A stretch of 64,000 bases of DNA from Acidimicrobiales bacterium (GCA_033344915.1 JAWPML010000001.1:2538369-2602368), one strand, 5' to 3'; positions 34,842-43,687 are shown, numbered from the stretch's first letter. The notes: generated by a model not told the origin, from the sequence alone. Made by a program: numbers and translations.

Positions 34842-36828
34842 CGGTCGTCGCCGCCAGCCTGTCGATCCGGATCGACGCGGCCTTGAACTCCGCGGTGCCG
34901 GACCTGGGGTCCCACTCGTCGTTGGTGAGGGTGTTGATGTCGACCAACTCGGGGAAGTGGAACGTGGTGAAGGTCAGGCCCTCGGGGAGATCGACCTGCA
35001 CCCGCGCGTGCATCTCCACCGACCCGCGAGGCGAGGTGACGCGCACCCGCTCGCCGTCCGCGATCCCGAGCCGCACGGCATCGGCCGGGTTGACGTCGAT
35101 CTCGTCGCCGTAACGGATCGGCGACGCGTAGGCGTTGGACTGCACGCCGGTGTTGTAGCTGTCGAGCGCTCGCCCGGTGGTGAGCCGCAACGGATACTCG
35201 GCGGTCAGCTGCTCCTTCGGGCCCTCGAAGTTGGTGATGCTGAACGGCGCCGGCCCCCGCCCGCCGAGGTCCTGCTCCCAGAGCCAGCCGTGCAGGAAGG
35301 GCGAGCCCGGGTGGTCGAGATCGGGGCAGGGCCACTGGAGACCGCCCTCGGACTCGAGGCGCTCGTAGGCCATGCCCGCGTGGAGCGGCGACAGCGAACG
35401 GAGTTCGTCCCACAGGTCCTCCGGCGACGGGCTGCCCCAGTCGACGCCGAGCCGTGTCGCGAGGTCGCCGAGGATCTCGTGATCGTGGCGGCACTCCCCG
35501 GGTGGCGCGACCGCGGCCCGCACTCGCTGCACGCGCCGCTCGGACGACGTGACCGTGCCCTCGCCCTCCGCCCACCCCACCGAAGCCGGCAGGACCACGT
35601 CGGCCAGCTCCGCGGTGCGGGTCAGGAAGATGTCCTGCACGACGAGCAGGTCGAGCCCGGACAACAGGGCGCGGGCATGTTCGACATCGGCCTCGCTGTC
35701 CGCCGGATTCTCGCCGATGACGTAGACGCCCTTGATCGCCCCCGCCTCCATCGCCTCGAACATCAACGTGAGGTGCAGGCCCGGTCGATCCGGCAGCGCC
35801 TTCCCGTAGGCCGCTTCGAACGTCGCCTGGGTCGCCGGGTCGCCGACGTCCTGGAAGCCGGGGAACTTGTCCGGCAGCGCCCCCATGTCGCCCCCGCCCT
35901 GCACGTTGTTCTGTCCCCGCAGCGGGACGAGGCCGCTCCCCCAGCGACCGATGTGGCCGGTGAGGAGGGCGAGGTTGCACAACGACAGCACGTTCTCGAC
36001 CGCGTTGTGGTGCTCGGTGATGCCGAGCGTCCACAGGATCTGGGCCTTCTCCGCGGTGGCGTAGGCATGGGCCATGTCGCGGATCGCCGCCGCGGGCACG
36101 CCCGTGAGGCGCTCCGCCTCGTCCAGCGTGTACGGCTCGACGTGGGCCTTGTACGCCGCGAACCCCTGCGTGGCGTGGGCGATGAACCGTTCGTCGTGGA
36201 GCCCGGCGGCGATGATCTCGCGTCCGACCGCGTTCGCCATGGCGATGTCGGAGCCGACGTCGAGACCGAGCCACACGTCGGCGAACTTCGCGGAGCTGCT
36301 CCGGCGCGGGTCCACGGCGAACATCCGGGCGCCGTGGTCGAGTCCCTTCAGGAGATGGTGGAAGAAGATCGGGTGGGCCTCACGGGCGTTCGATCCCCAC
36401 AGCAGGACGACGTCGGCCTCTTCGATCTCCTCGTAGGAACAGGTGCCGCCGCCCGCTCCGAACACTGTCGCCAGACCGACGACGGAAGGCGCGTGTCAAG
36501 TTCGATTGCAGGAGTCGATGTTGTTCGACCCCATGGCGGTGCGGATGAACTTCTGGGCGGCGTAGTTCATCTCGTTCGTGCCCTTCGAGCAGCTGAACAT
36601 GCCGAATGCCTCGCCGCCGTGCTCGTCGCGGATCCGAGCGAATCCCTCGGCGGCGCGGGTGAGCGCCTCGTCCCAGGTGGCCGTTCGCAGCCGGCCGTCC
36701 TCACGCACGAGCGGAGTGGTCAACCGGTCCAGCGGCCGCCCGTAGGTGCGGCCCTTGCGACGTCGGCGGGTACCCGCCGCGGTGGACGCGCTCGCGTCAG
36801 CGTGCTGCATGCCGGGACGGTACCGCAT
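34834..36828 (-). CDS. Selenocysteine-containing formate dehydrogenase catalytic subunit (UGA read as Sec)
   Basis: One continuous 664-residue frame if the UGA at 36498-36496 is read as selenocysteine (residue 111). The sequence around it is SNNIDSCNRT-U-HAPSVVGL, the exact active-site context of molybdenum/tungsten formate dehydrogenases, in which U (or C) is followed by His. The frame continues unchanged with FGAGGGTCSYEEIEEADVVLLWGSNAREAHP, GQNNVQGGGDMGALP, GENPADSEADVEHA, DVVLPASVGWAEGEGT and a molydopterin-dinucleotide-binding C-terminus (LTTGRALDSYNTGVQS). Its own [4Fe-4S] N-terminal module is missing and is supplied by the gene at 32230-33090. It oxidises formate to CO2. The start (ATG 36828 or ATG 36810) is uncertain. 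A SECIS-like hairpin follows the UGA. Confidence 0.9.
36467..36498 (-). promoter_or_regulatory. UGA selenocysteine codon and bacterial SECIS-like hairpin
   Basis: After UGA (36498-36496) come 18 bases and then GGUCU. The GGUCU is the apical loop of a hairpin GUCGUC-GGUCU-GGCGAC (36483-36467), six pairs with one G-U wobble. Loop bases and the 18-base spacing match the well-studied E. coli fdhF SECIS, in which SelB binds the GGU-containing loop. The start of the 3' context (UGACACG) is also the same as in fdhF. SelA, SelB, SelC and SelD genes are not in this window and are expected elsewhere in the genome. Confidence 0.85.
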
Positions 36829-36851
36829 GGCTCAACGGCGAGGCACGAGTC

Positions 36852-37325
36852 TCACGGATCCCGGTGGGCGATGGTCATGGTGGCCGGATCCACCCCGGGG
36901 GCGAATTCCAGCGCGACCGCTCGCGTGACGCGGATCGAATCCGCGTCGCAGCCGCCGAAGCTCCGCAGGTCGACATCCATCCGGTCGCCGTCGATGCCGA
37001 TGCGCACCTCCGGCGCCCACGGACAGTTCGGGAAGACGGTGTAGAGGGCGAGCGCGTCGTACCCGCCGACGCCCCGCTGGATCTCGAGGACGTTCCCCCG
37101 ATCCGTCACGTCGTCGCCGAGCAACCCGTACGGATCGACCGCCCATGCCCGGGTGACGGCGCCGTCGTCGACGAACGCGCCGTCGAGATCGATCTCGAAC
37201 GCCTCGTCGCCTCTCGGCGTCGCCATCTCCTGGCGTCGGCTCTCCGACGGCGTATCCACCGTGACGAGCACTGCGAACACCGCGACCGCGGACGCCACCG
37301 CGAGGAACACCCATCGCCGGTCCAT
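36852..37325 (-). CDS. Secreted or membrane-anchored hypothetical protein
   Basis: A 157-residue protein I do not recognise. A single N-terminal hydrophobic segment (VFLAVASAVAVFAVLVTV, ~5-22) follows two arginines, so it is exported or anchored. The remainder is a soluble domain rich in Asp and Val with two cysteines that could form a disulfide (in FPNCPWAPE and GGCDAD). It ends in MTIAHRDP. It lies 23 bases upstream of the formate dehydrogenase gene on the same strand, so it could share the transcript, but no functional link is visible. Confidence 0.65.
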   Translation of the reverse strand: MDRRWVFLAVASAVAVFAVLVTVDTPSESRRQEMATPRGDEAFEIDLDGAFVDDGAVTRAWAVDPYGLLGDDVTDRGNVLEIQRGVGGYDALALYTVFPNCPWAPEVRIGIDGDRMDVDLRSFGGCDADSIRVTRAVALEFAPGVDPATMTIAHRDP

Positions 37326-37422
37326 GCCCGTGCACGGTACCGCCCCCGACGCTGCAGCTCCGGACGCGCGCTCGTGTGCCAGGCTTGTCGCTCACCGTCC
37401 AACGAGCTGGAGAACCCCCGCC

Positions 37423-37965
37423 GTGCACCGTCTCATCACCACCGTCGCGATCACCGCGCTTCTCCTCGCCGCCTGCGGCGACGACGGGAGCGGCGACGGG
37501 ACCGAGGATCCGACCACCACGACCACCACAACCACCACGACGACCACGACAACGACGACGACGACCGCGGCGCCCGATGACGAGACCAGCACGCCGACGG
37601 ACGAGCCGGCGGACACGCCGGGCGGCGAGATCGCGGTCGGGCTCAGCGAGTTCAGCATCGTGCTCGACGGCGAGATCGTGGCGGGCACCAACACGTTCAC
37701 ACTGACGAACGAGGGTGAGTTCCCCCACGAATTCGGGATCGTCGCAGCAGCCACCTACGAGGAACTGCCCAAGCTCGACAACGGCGCGATCGACGAGACG
37801 CTCGCCGAGGGGATCCTCGGGAAGAGCGACACGCTCGACGCCGGCACCTCGGCGACGATCGAGTTCGACCTCGAGCCGGGCGACTACCTGCTCTTCTGCA
37901 ATGTGAACTTCGGTCCGAACAGTCATGCGGCCAACGGCCAGACGTTGCCGATCAGCATCGGCTGA
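37423..37965 (+). CDS. Cupredoxin-like lipoprotein with poly-threonine linker
   Basis: A 180-residue lipoprotein. Its signal peptide has lipobox LLAAC with Cys18, then an acidic stretch and an 18-residue run of threonine (about 31-48), and a cupredoxin-like beta-sandwich (~70-180). Candidate copper ligands are His in FPHEFGIV, Cys in LLFCNV and His in NSHAANG. The usual axial Met of the FCN-x-GHxAAGM pattern is replaced by Gln (AANGQ), as in stellacyanin-type sites, and the Cys-His spacing is longer than normal. It may be an electron carrier or a non-copper relative. GTG 37423 is chosen because it opens directly into the signal peptide; the longer upstream frame lies in an unrelated gene. A DUF2231 gene follows after 5 bases. 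Confidence 0.8.
   Translation: MHRLITTVAITALLLAACGDDGSGDGTEDPTTTTTTTTTTTTTTTTTTAAPDDETSTPTDEPADTPGGEIAVGLSEFSIVLDGEIVAGTNTFTLTNEGEFPHEFGIVAAATYEELPKLDNGAIDETLAEGILGKSDTLDAGTSATIEFDLEPGDYLLFCNVNFGPNSHAANGQTLPISIG
37516..37569 (+). repeat. Codon-level ACN repeat (poly-Thr tract)
   Basis: Eighteen consecutive threonine codons (ACC, ACG, ACA mixed) form a flexible linker between the lipid anchor and the cupredoxin domain. The synonymous mixture argues for selection on the protein rather than recent slippage alone. Confidence 0.8.
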
Positions 37966-37970
37966 CCTCG

Positions 37971-38432
37971 ATGCGATCCCTGTTCGACCTTCCGGCGCAT
38001 CCGTTCTTCATCCATCTGCCACTCGTGCTCGTGCCGATCAACGCGATCGCCGCCGTCGTGATCGCCTGTCGGCGGACCTGGCAGCGCCGCTACGCCGTCT
38101 CGTTGGCGATCGCCGCCTTCGTGGCCGCCGTGGGAGCGGTGCTGGCGGCACGATCGGGTGAGGAGTTGAACGAGGAGCTCTCGTCGCGCATCGGGCCCCT
38201 CGCCGAGGAACACCAGTCACTCGCCGAGACAGGGGTCTGGCTGGCGCTCGCGTTCTTCGTCGCGTCGCTCGTCGTGGTACTCGTCCAACGAATGACCGCG
38301 AGCGAAACGGGTGAGCGGGTCGCGCAGGGCGTGATGATGACGGCGGCGGCGCTCGCGATCGGCGCGGCCGTCTGGATCGTGCGGGCCGGGCACGAGGGCT
38401 CGCGCATCGTGTGGGACGGCGTCATCAGCTGA
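37971..38432 (+). CDS. DUF2231 membrane protein
   Basis: A 153-residue protein with four membrane segments and the DUF2231 signature HPFFIHLPLVLVP at residues 10-22, plus GHEGSRIVW near the end. The conserved His residues suggest a redox- or heme-related role in the family, but its function is unknown. Five bases separate it from the cupredoxin lipoprotein gene, so the pair is probably one operon, which is compatible with a membrane electron-transfer unit (inference). Confidence 0.8.
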   Translation: MRSLFDLPAHPFFIHLPLVLVPINAIAAVVIACRRTWQRRYAVSLAIAAFVAAVGAVLAARSGEELNEELSSRIGPLAEEHQSLAETGVWLALAFFVASLVVVLVQRMTASETGERVAQGVMMTAAALAIGAAVWIVRAGHEGSRIVWDGVIS

Positions 38433-38507
38433 AGCGAGGCGCGGGCTTTCGACCGACGCTCGCAACTCGCCCGGTTCCGAAGAGTCCAACCGGTACGGTT
38501 GCTGGCC

Positions 38508-40214
38508 ATGCGCTGGTCGAAACTCCACATCCCCACGTTGCGCGACGCACCGGCCGACGCCGAGGCCGCGAGCCACAAGCTGCTGGTCCAGGGAGGCTTC
38601 ATCCGCCAGCTCCACGCGGGCCACTATTCGCTGCTGCCGCTCGGCCTGAAGGTCCACGAGAAGGTCGCGGCGATCGTGCGCGACGAGATGAACGGGATCG
38701 GCGCTCAGGAGTTCCTCCTGCCCGGCATGCACCCCGCGTCGTTGTGGAAGAAGTCCGGTCGGTGGGACGTGATGGGCGACGAGATGTTCCGCGTCATCGA
38801 TCGCAAGGGGGCCGAGAACGCCCTCGGCATGACCCACGAGGAGGTCTTCACCGACCTCGCGCTCGAGATCGCCTCCTACAAGTCGCTGCCCCAGATCTGG
38901 TATCAGATCCAGTGGAAGTTCCGCGACGAACCCCGCCCGAAGAGCGGGCTGCTGCGAGTCCGGGAATTCGCGATGAAGGACTCCTACTCCTTCGACATCG
39001 ACGAGGCCGGACTCGACGCCAGCTTCCGGCTCCACCACGACGCCTACGTCCGCATCTTCGAACGTCTCCGGCTGCCGGCGATGCCCGTCGAGGCGTCATC
39101 CGGCGCGATGGGCGGGTCCGGTTCGACCGAGTTCATGGTTCCCTCGCCCGCCGGCGAGGACGACGTGGTCCGCTGTCCGTCGTGCGACTACGCCGCGAAC
39201 GTCGAACGAGCCACCGCCGCGCTCCCTCCCATCGAAGACCGCGACCTTCCCGAGCTCACCCGCTTCCCCACGCCGGGCGTGCGGACGATCGCCGCGCTCG
39301 AGCAGATCGAGGGCGGGGCGCCGGCCGACCAGCAGATCAAGACGATGGTCATGGTGCTCGACGGCGCGGTCACCCTCGCGCTCGTGCGGGGCGACCATCA
39401 GCTCAACGTCCAGAAGCTGCAGGATCACACCGGCGCGATCGACATCCGTCCGGCCACCCCCGAGGAAGCCGTCGAACATCTCGGCGCGAGTCCCGGCTCG
39501 TTGGGAGCGGTGCAGGTCGACGGTCTGCGGATCATCGCCGATCCCGCACTCGAGGGACGCACCGGTCTCACCACCGGTGCGAACGAGGACGACTGGCACT
39601 GGACCGGCGTGGACGTCGAGCGCGACATCGCGGTCGACGAGTTCGCCGATCTCCGCGAGGTGCAGGCCGGCGAGCCCTGCATCAACTGTGGCGCCGCACT
39701 CGAGATCGTCCGTTGTATCGAAGCAGGCCACATCTTCAAGCTCGGCACGAAGTACTCGGATGCACTGGGCGCCCACGTCCTCGATCCGGATGGCACGAAG
39801 CGAGCGCTCGTGATGGGCAGCTACGGCATCGGCATCGGCCGCAACATGGCCGCCGCGGCCGAGACCTTCCACGACGACAACGGACTGAACTGGCCCGTGT
39901 CGATCGCGCCCTATGAGGCGGTCGTCACCATCGTGAGTGTCAAGGACGACGCGTCGGTCACCGCGGGCGAGCAGCTCTACGCCGACCTGCGGGACCGCGG
40001 CATCGATGCCCTGCTCGACGACCGCGACGCCCGAGCCGGCGTGAAGTTCGCCGATGCCGAACTGATCGGCATCCCCTACAGGATCACGATCGGTCCCAAG
40101 GCGCTCGCGGACGGCGAGGTCGAGTTCACCCCCCGAGCGACCGGCGACACCACGCGCGTCGCGATCGACTCGATCGTCGACCGGGTCACCGAGGAGATCA
40201 TCGCGGCGCGGTGA
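38508..40214 (+). CDS. proS: Prolyl-tRNA synthetase
   Basis: A 568-residue class II aminoacyl-tRNA synthetase of the bacterial type. The catalytic core shows LVQGGFIRQLHAGHYSLLPLG, MHPASLWKKSGRW, LGMTHEEVFTDL (motif 2 region) with FRDEPRPKSGLLRVREFAMKDSYSF-like sequence. The editing (INS) domain spans about residues 230-400, including a CINCG-type pair. Motif 3 is GSYGIGIGRNMAA and the anticodon-binding domain follows. ATG 38508 is preferred to a TTG three codons upstream because it starts at the conserved MRWSKLHIPTL. It charges tRNA-Pro and is a housekeeping gene among the C1 clusters. Confidence 0.95.
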   Translation: MRWSKLHIPTLRDAPADAEAASHKLLVQGGFIRQLHAGHYSLLPLGLKVHEKVAAIVRDEMNGIGAQEFLLPGMHPASLWKKSGRWDVMGDEMFRVIDRKGAENALGMTHEEVFTDLALEIASYKSLPQIWYQIQWKFRDEPRPKSGLLRVREFAMKDSYSFDIDEAGLDASFRLHHDAYVRIFERLRLPAMPVEASSGAMGGSGSTEFMVPSPAGEDDVVRCPSCDYAANVERATAALPPIEDRDLPELTRFPTPGVRTIAALEQIEGGAPADQQIKTMVMVLDGAVTLALVRGDHQLNVQKLQDHTGAIDIRPATPEEAVEHLGASPGSLGAVQVDGLRIIADPALEGRTGLTTGANEDDWHWTGVDVERDIAVDEFADLREVQAGEPCINCGAALEIVRCIEAGHIFKLGTKYSDALGAHVLDPDGTKRALVMGSYGIGIGRNMAAAAETFHDDNGLNWPVSIAPYEAVVTIVSVKDDASVTAGEQLYADLRDRGIDALLDDRDARAGVKFADAELIGIPYRITIGPKALADGEVEFTPRATGDTTRVAIDSIVDRVTEEIIAAR

Positions 40215-40233
40215 CGGCGGGACCCGCGTGATC

Positions 40234-40252
40234 TGTTCCGCATTGTGGAACA
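40234..40252. promoter_or_regulatory. IclR-type operator palindrome, site A
   Basis: TGTTCCGCATTGTGGAACA is an inverted repeat with TGTTCC/GGAACA arms and a CA/TG inner pair. It lies 28 bases upstream of the IclR gene start at 40281, as expected for autoregulation. Sites with the same arms and spacing occur at 47825-47861 and 51708-51726. Confidence 0.78.
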
Positions 40253-40280
40253 GTCCCGGTGACGGCCTACGGTGGTCATC

Positions 40281-41027
40281 ATGTCCGTCCAGTCGATCGA
40301 GCGAGCCTTCGCCCTGCTGCGGGCCCTCGCCGTGGGGCCGGCCGGTGTCACCGAACTCGCCGACAGAGTCGACCTCCCGAAGTCGACCGTCGCGCGTCTG
40401 CTGAGCGCGCTCGAGACCGAACGCGCCGTCACCCAGGACGAGATGGGCGGCGTCTACCGGCTCGGCGAGGGACTCGTCGACATCGCCGGGGCAACGCAGC
40501 CGGGCCGCAACCTCGTCGCGACAGCCCGTCCCCACCTTCTCGACCTCATGGAGCGCTCGGGCGAGACCGCCGGCATCTCGGTGCCCGACGGTCGCGACAT
40601 GTACTACCTGGACCACGCCGATGCCGAGGGCGAGGTGCAGGTGCGGGACTGGACGGGCGAAAGCTGCCCCATCCACACCGTGCCCTCCGGCCTCGTGGTC
40701 ATGGCGTACTGGCCCGACGCGAAGCTCGACGCGCTGCTGCGCTCCGACCTCATCCGAACGACCAGCTGGACCGTCACCGACCCGGACCAGATCCGCGAGC
40801 GGCTCGAACAGATCCGCAGCCTCGGCTACGCGTGGGGCTACGAGGAGTTCGCGGAGGGCATCAACTCGATCGCGGCGCCGGTCATCGAGTCCGACGGCAC
40901 CGTCGAGTCGGCGGTGCACATCCACGGACCGGCGTACCGGTTCCCGGATCCGGAGCGCACCCACGACCTCGGCATTCTCGTGATGGAGACGGCCGCGAGC
41001 ATCGCGGAGCACCTCGCCGCGGACTGA
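40281..41027 (+). CDS. IclR-family transcriptional regulator
   Basis: A 248-residue IclR protein with an N-terminal winged helix (MSVQSIERAFALLRAL, then LADRVDLPKSTVARLLSALE) and an effector domain with SCPIHTVPSGLVVMAYW and INSIAAPVIESDGTVESAVHIHGP. It is a paralogue of the regulator at 19659-20405. ATG 40281 is chosen over an in-frame GTG three codons upstream because it matches the paralogue's start. The palindrome at 40234-40252 should be its operator. Because the same sequence precedes the formate-THF ligase gene and lies between folC and serA, it is the best candidate for a one-carbon/serine regulator here (inference). Confidence 0.9.
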   Translation: MSVQSIERAFALLRALAVGPAGVTELADRVDLPKSTVARLLSALETERAVTQDEMGGVYRLGEGLVDIAGATQPGRNLVATARPHLLDLMERSGETAGISVPDGRDMYYLDHADAEGEVQVRDWTGESCPIHTVPSGLVVMAYWPDAKLDALLRSDLIRTTSWTVTDPDQIRERLEQIRSLGYAWGYEEFAEGINSIAAPVIESDGTVESAVHIHGPAYRFPDPERTHDLGILVMETAASIAEHLAAD

Positions 41028-41030
41028 ACG

Positions 41031-41471
41031 TCAGTCGCTGATGCCGAACGCCCCGCGGCGCAGGGTGGGCGTGACCCGCACGAGCACTTCGTCGGCACCG
41101 CCGTTGCGTCGGCCGTACTCCTCGGCCCGCTCGTCACCGACATAGCGCCGACAGGTCTCCGTGGCCCAGTGGCGCAGGGCGTCCGGGTCCTCGGCGTGGG
41201 TCGTGATCGCCGCAGTGCCGTCGACCCGGGCGAAGTCGAACGGGAACTCCATCACGTCGACACAGATCGAGACGCGGGGGTCGCGGCGGATGCAGTTCGC
41301 CTTGAGCGTCGCCGCACCGGTCATGAACACGAGGTCACCGGTCGCCGGGTCGGCGTCGAACCAGATCGGTGTGACGACGGGCCGGCCGTCCTTGCGCACC
41401 AGCGCGAGCTTGCCGGTGCGCGAGCCGGTCGTCATGAACTCGATCACCTCGGCGTCGGACATCGGTCGCAT
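41031..41471 (-). CDS. Pyridoxamine-5'-phosphate-oxidase-fold flavoprotein (PPOX class)
   Basis: A 146-residue split-barrel protein. The pattern SRTGKLALVRKDGRPVVTPIW, followed by LVFMTGAATLKANCIRRDPRVSICVD and a DGTAAI strand, is typical of PPOX-class F420- or FMN-dependent proteins common in actinobacteria. Substrate unknown. Two starts are possible, ATG 41471 or ATG 41462. It is divergent from the amidohydrolase gene with a 39-base gap and ends 3 bases after the convergent IclR gene. Confidence 0.8.
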   Translation of the reverse strand: MRPMSDAEVIEFMTTGSRTGKLALVRKDGRPVVTPIWFDADPATGDLVFMTGAATLKANCIRRDPRVSICVDVMEFPFDFARVDGTAAITTHAEDPDALRHWATETCRRYVGDERAEEYGRRNGGADEVLVRVTPTLRRGAFGISD

Positions 41472-41510
41472 GGATGGGACCGTAGCGGCTCCGCGCGCGA
41501 GGCTGGAACG

Positions 41511-42707
41511 GTGACCTACATCGAAGGACGAGTCGTCCACGACGCGGACGCGCACATCATGGAACTGCCCCATTGGCTCCGCGAGCACGCCGACCCGGGC
41601 ATCCGGGACCGCATCGAGATCCCGGGCTACGCCAACGAACTGCGCCAGACCGGCGACAACGACGAGCAGTTGGCCGACCTCGACCAGGCCTTTCGTCGAC
41701 TCTTCGAGCGCCACGCCTCGGACGACTACCGCGCCGACGAAGCGGCACAGGTGATGCTCCGCAAGAACTTCGCGGCGACCGGCTCGTTCGTCGCCGAGGA
41801 CCGGCCCCGCGTCCTCGACTACATGGGCGTGTCGTCGCAGCTCATGTTCAACACGTTCCACAACTCGCGCCTGCGGGACTGGGAACACGCCGGCGACGCC
41901 GAGCTCGCGGCGGGCGCGGCCCGCGCCCACAACCGCGGGATGCTCGAGTTCTGCTCGGTGGACGAACGTCTCCTCTCCACCTGCTACGTGCCGTTGTTCG
42001 ACTTCGCGATCGCCGAGGAGATCGCCCGCGAGTCGATCGCCGCCGGCGCCGGCGCCCTGCTCGTCGCATCCGGCTGCCCGCCGGACCACTCGCCGTCACA
42101 CCGCGAGCTCGACCGCGTGTGGGTCCAGGCCGAAGAGGCGCAGGTTCCCGTGGTCTTCCACGTCGGGGGCACCGGTGAGCTGCTCGATCCGGCCTATTTC
42201 AACAACGGGCTCCCGATCCCGCCGGACTTCCACGGCGGCGAGGAGAACTTCCGCTCCGTCGACTACATGGGCATCGCCCATCCGCCGATGCAGACGCTGG
42301 CGACGCTGATCTTCGACGGCGTGCTCGAGCGATTCCCGGCCCTGAGGATCGGGGTCATCGAACAGGGGGCCGTGTGGCTGCCCAGCTTCGCCAAGCGCAT
42401 GGAGTCGGCGTTCGACGCGTTCCATCGTCACGAGGAGAGGCTCCAGGATCTGTCGCTGCGACCGACCGAGTACCTCCAGCGCCAGGTGCGGGCGACGCCG
42501 TACCCGACCGAGGACGTGGGCTGGATCACCGACCAGCTCGGACCCGACGTCTGCCTGTTCTCCTCGGACTACCCCCACGTGGAGGGTGGTCGGGATCCCT
42601 ACGGCCGGTTCGAACGCAGCCTCGGCGATCGACCGGAAGCGGTTCGCCAGGCGTTCTACTGCGACAACATGGTCGACCTGATCGGCGCGCCCATCACCTC
42701 CGGCTGA
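41511..42707 (+). CDS. Amidohydrolase-2 family metal-dependent hydrolase/decarboxylase
   Basis: A 398-residue TIM-barrel protein of the ACMSD-like amidohydrolase group. Candidate metal ligands are the early HDADAHIME (Asp/His pair), His in VVFHVGG, and the late SSDYPHVEGG with the conserved Asp, as in decarboxylase-type members. An additional conserved-looking stretch is VIEQGAVWLPSF. GTG 41511 starts directly before the conserved first strand; longer frames run through the divergent flavoprotein gene. The substrate is unknown. It lies next to the ETF genes (convergent, 5 bases apart) with no clear pathway link. Confidence 0.82.
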   Translation: MTYIEGRVVHDADAHIMELPHWLREHADPGIRDRIEIPGYANELRQTGDNDEQLADLDQAFRRLFERHASDDYRADEAAQVMLRKNFAATGSFVAEDRPRVLDYMGVSSQLMFNTFHNSRLRDWEHAGDAELAAGAARAHNRGMLEFCSVDERLLSTCYVPLFDFAIAEEIARESIAAGAGALLVASGCPPDHSPSHRELDRVWVQAEEAQVPVVFHVGGTGELLDPAYFNNGLPIPPDFHGGEENFRSVDYMGIAHPPMQTLATLIFDGVLERFPALRIGVIEQGAVWLPSFAKRMESAFDAFHRHEERLQDLSLRPTEYLQRQVRATPYPTEDVGWITDQLGPDVCLFSSDYPHVEGGRDPYGRFERSLGDRPEAVRQAFYCDNMVDLIGAPITSG

Positions 42708-42712
42708 ACCCG

Positions 42713-43687
42713 TCAGGAGGTGCGGATCCTACGGCGCTTGATCTCCTCGGTGATCGCGGGCACGACCTCGTGGAGGTCGGCGATCACGGCCCAATCCGCC
42801 TTCACCACCATGTTCGCCTCGCGATCGGTGTTGATCGCCAGGATGTGCTTCGACGCCATGGCGCCGACCCAGTGCTGGATCGCGCCGGAGATGCCCGACG
42901 CGATGTAGATCTCCGGCGCGATGCGGGTGCCGGTCTGGCCGACCTGGTCCGCGTGGGGGCGCCAGCCGAGGTTCGTGACCGCGCGGGAACAGCCGACGCG
43001 GCCACCGAGCAGTTCGGCGAGCTCCTCGAGCGACGCGAACCCGTCCTCGCTGCCGACCCCGCGACCACCACCGACCACCACCGGCGCGGTGGGCAGCGTG
43101 ACACCGGCTTCCTGCACGACGCGGTCCCGCACGACGGTGACGGCGTGGCGCTCGTCGAGCCCCGCCGCGAACGACTCGGCACCGGCGTCGCGAGGGTCAC
43201 CCGGCTCCGCGGCGACGGCGTGGAGGCCGCAGCTGAGCAGGGCGACGTCCGCGTCGAGCGTCGCATCCTCGAGGAGCGAGCCACCCCACTGGACGCGGGT
43301 CATGGACCACGGGGCGCCCGGCGTGACGTCGATGCAGTTGGCCACGAACGGCGCGTCGAGGCGCGCCGCGGCGTGCGCCATCACCTCGTTGCCCCGGTCC
43401 GAACCACAGGCGAGCACGGCGTCGGGGGCCAGCGTCTCGACCATCTGGGCGACGACCGCGCCGTGGGCATCCGGCCCGTAGTCGGACAGGACATCGTGGG
43501 TGCACGTGTGGACGGTCGCCGCGCCGTATGCGCCGGCCGCCGCGACGAGTGACTCGTCGGCGGCACCGATCAAGGCGGCTTCGAGATCCTCGCCCATCTT
43601 CGCGGCGAGCGTCCGCCCGAAGGTGAGCGCCTCACGGGCGGCTTCGACGAGTTCGCCCCGATCGTGTTCGAGAACGACGAGCAACAT
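42713..43687 (-). CDS. etfA: Electron transfer flavoprotein alpha subunit
   Basis: A 324-residue ETF alpha subunit. The C-terminal FAD-binding half contains PVVVGGGRGVGS, GQTGTRIAPEIYIASGISGAIQH (interrupted here as GQTGTRIAPEIY and SGISGAIQH) and NTDREANMVVKADW. Together with the beta subunit it accepts electrons from flavin dehydrogenases and passes them to ETF:quinone oxidoreductase. The ATG shares one base with the EtfB stop. The DMGDH-like gene lies directly upstream of etfB on the same strand, so this ETF is a natural electron acceptor for methylamine demethylation, and also for the acyl-CoA dehydrogenase. Confidence 0.93.
   Translation of the reverse strand: MLLVVLEHDRGELVEAAREALTFGRTLAAKMGEDLEAALIGAADESLVAAAGAYGAATVHTCTHDVLSDYGPDAHGAVVAQMVETLAPDAVLACGSDRGNEVMAHAAARLDAPFVANCIDVTPGAPWSMTRVQWGGSLLEDATLDADVALLSCGLHAVAAEPGDPRDAGAESFAAGLDERHAVTVVRDRVVQEAGVTLPTAPVVVGGGRGVGSEDGFASLEELAELLGGRVGCSRAVTNLGWRPHADQVGQTGTRIAPEIYIASGISGAIQHWVGAMASKHILAINTDREANMVVKADWAVIADLHEVVPAITEEIKRRRIRTS

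Noticed and set aside
36496-36498. The TGA as a genuine stop dividing formate dehydrogenase into two pseudogene halves
   Set aside because: Same frame on both sides, conserved active-site context and a SECIS-like hairpin make selenocysteine far more likely.
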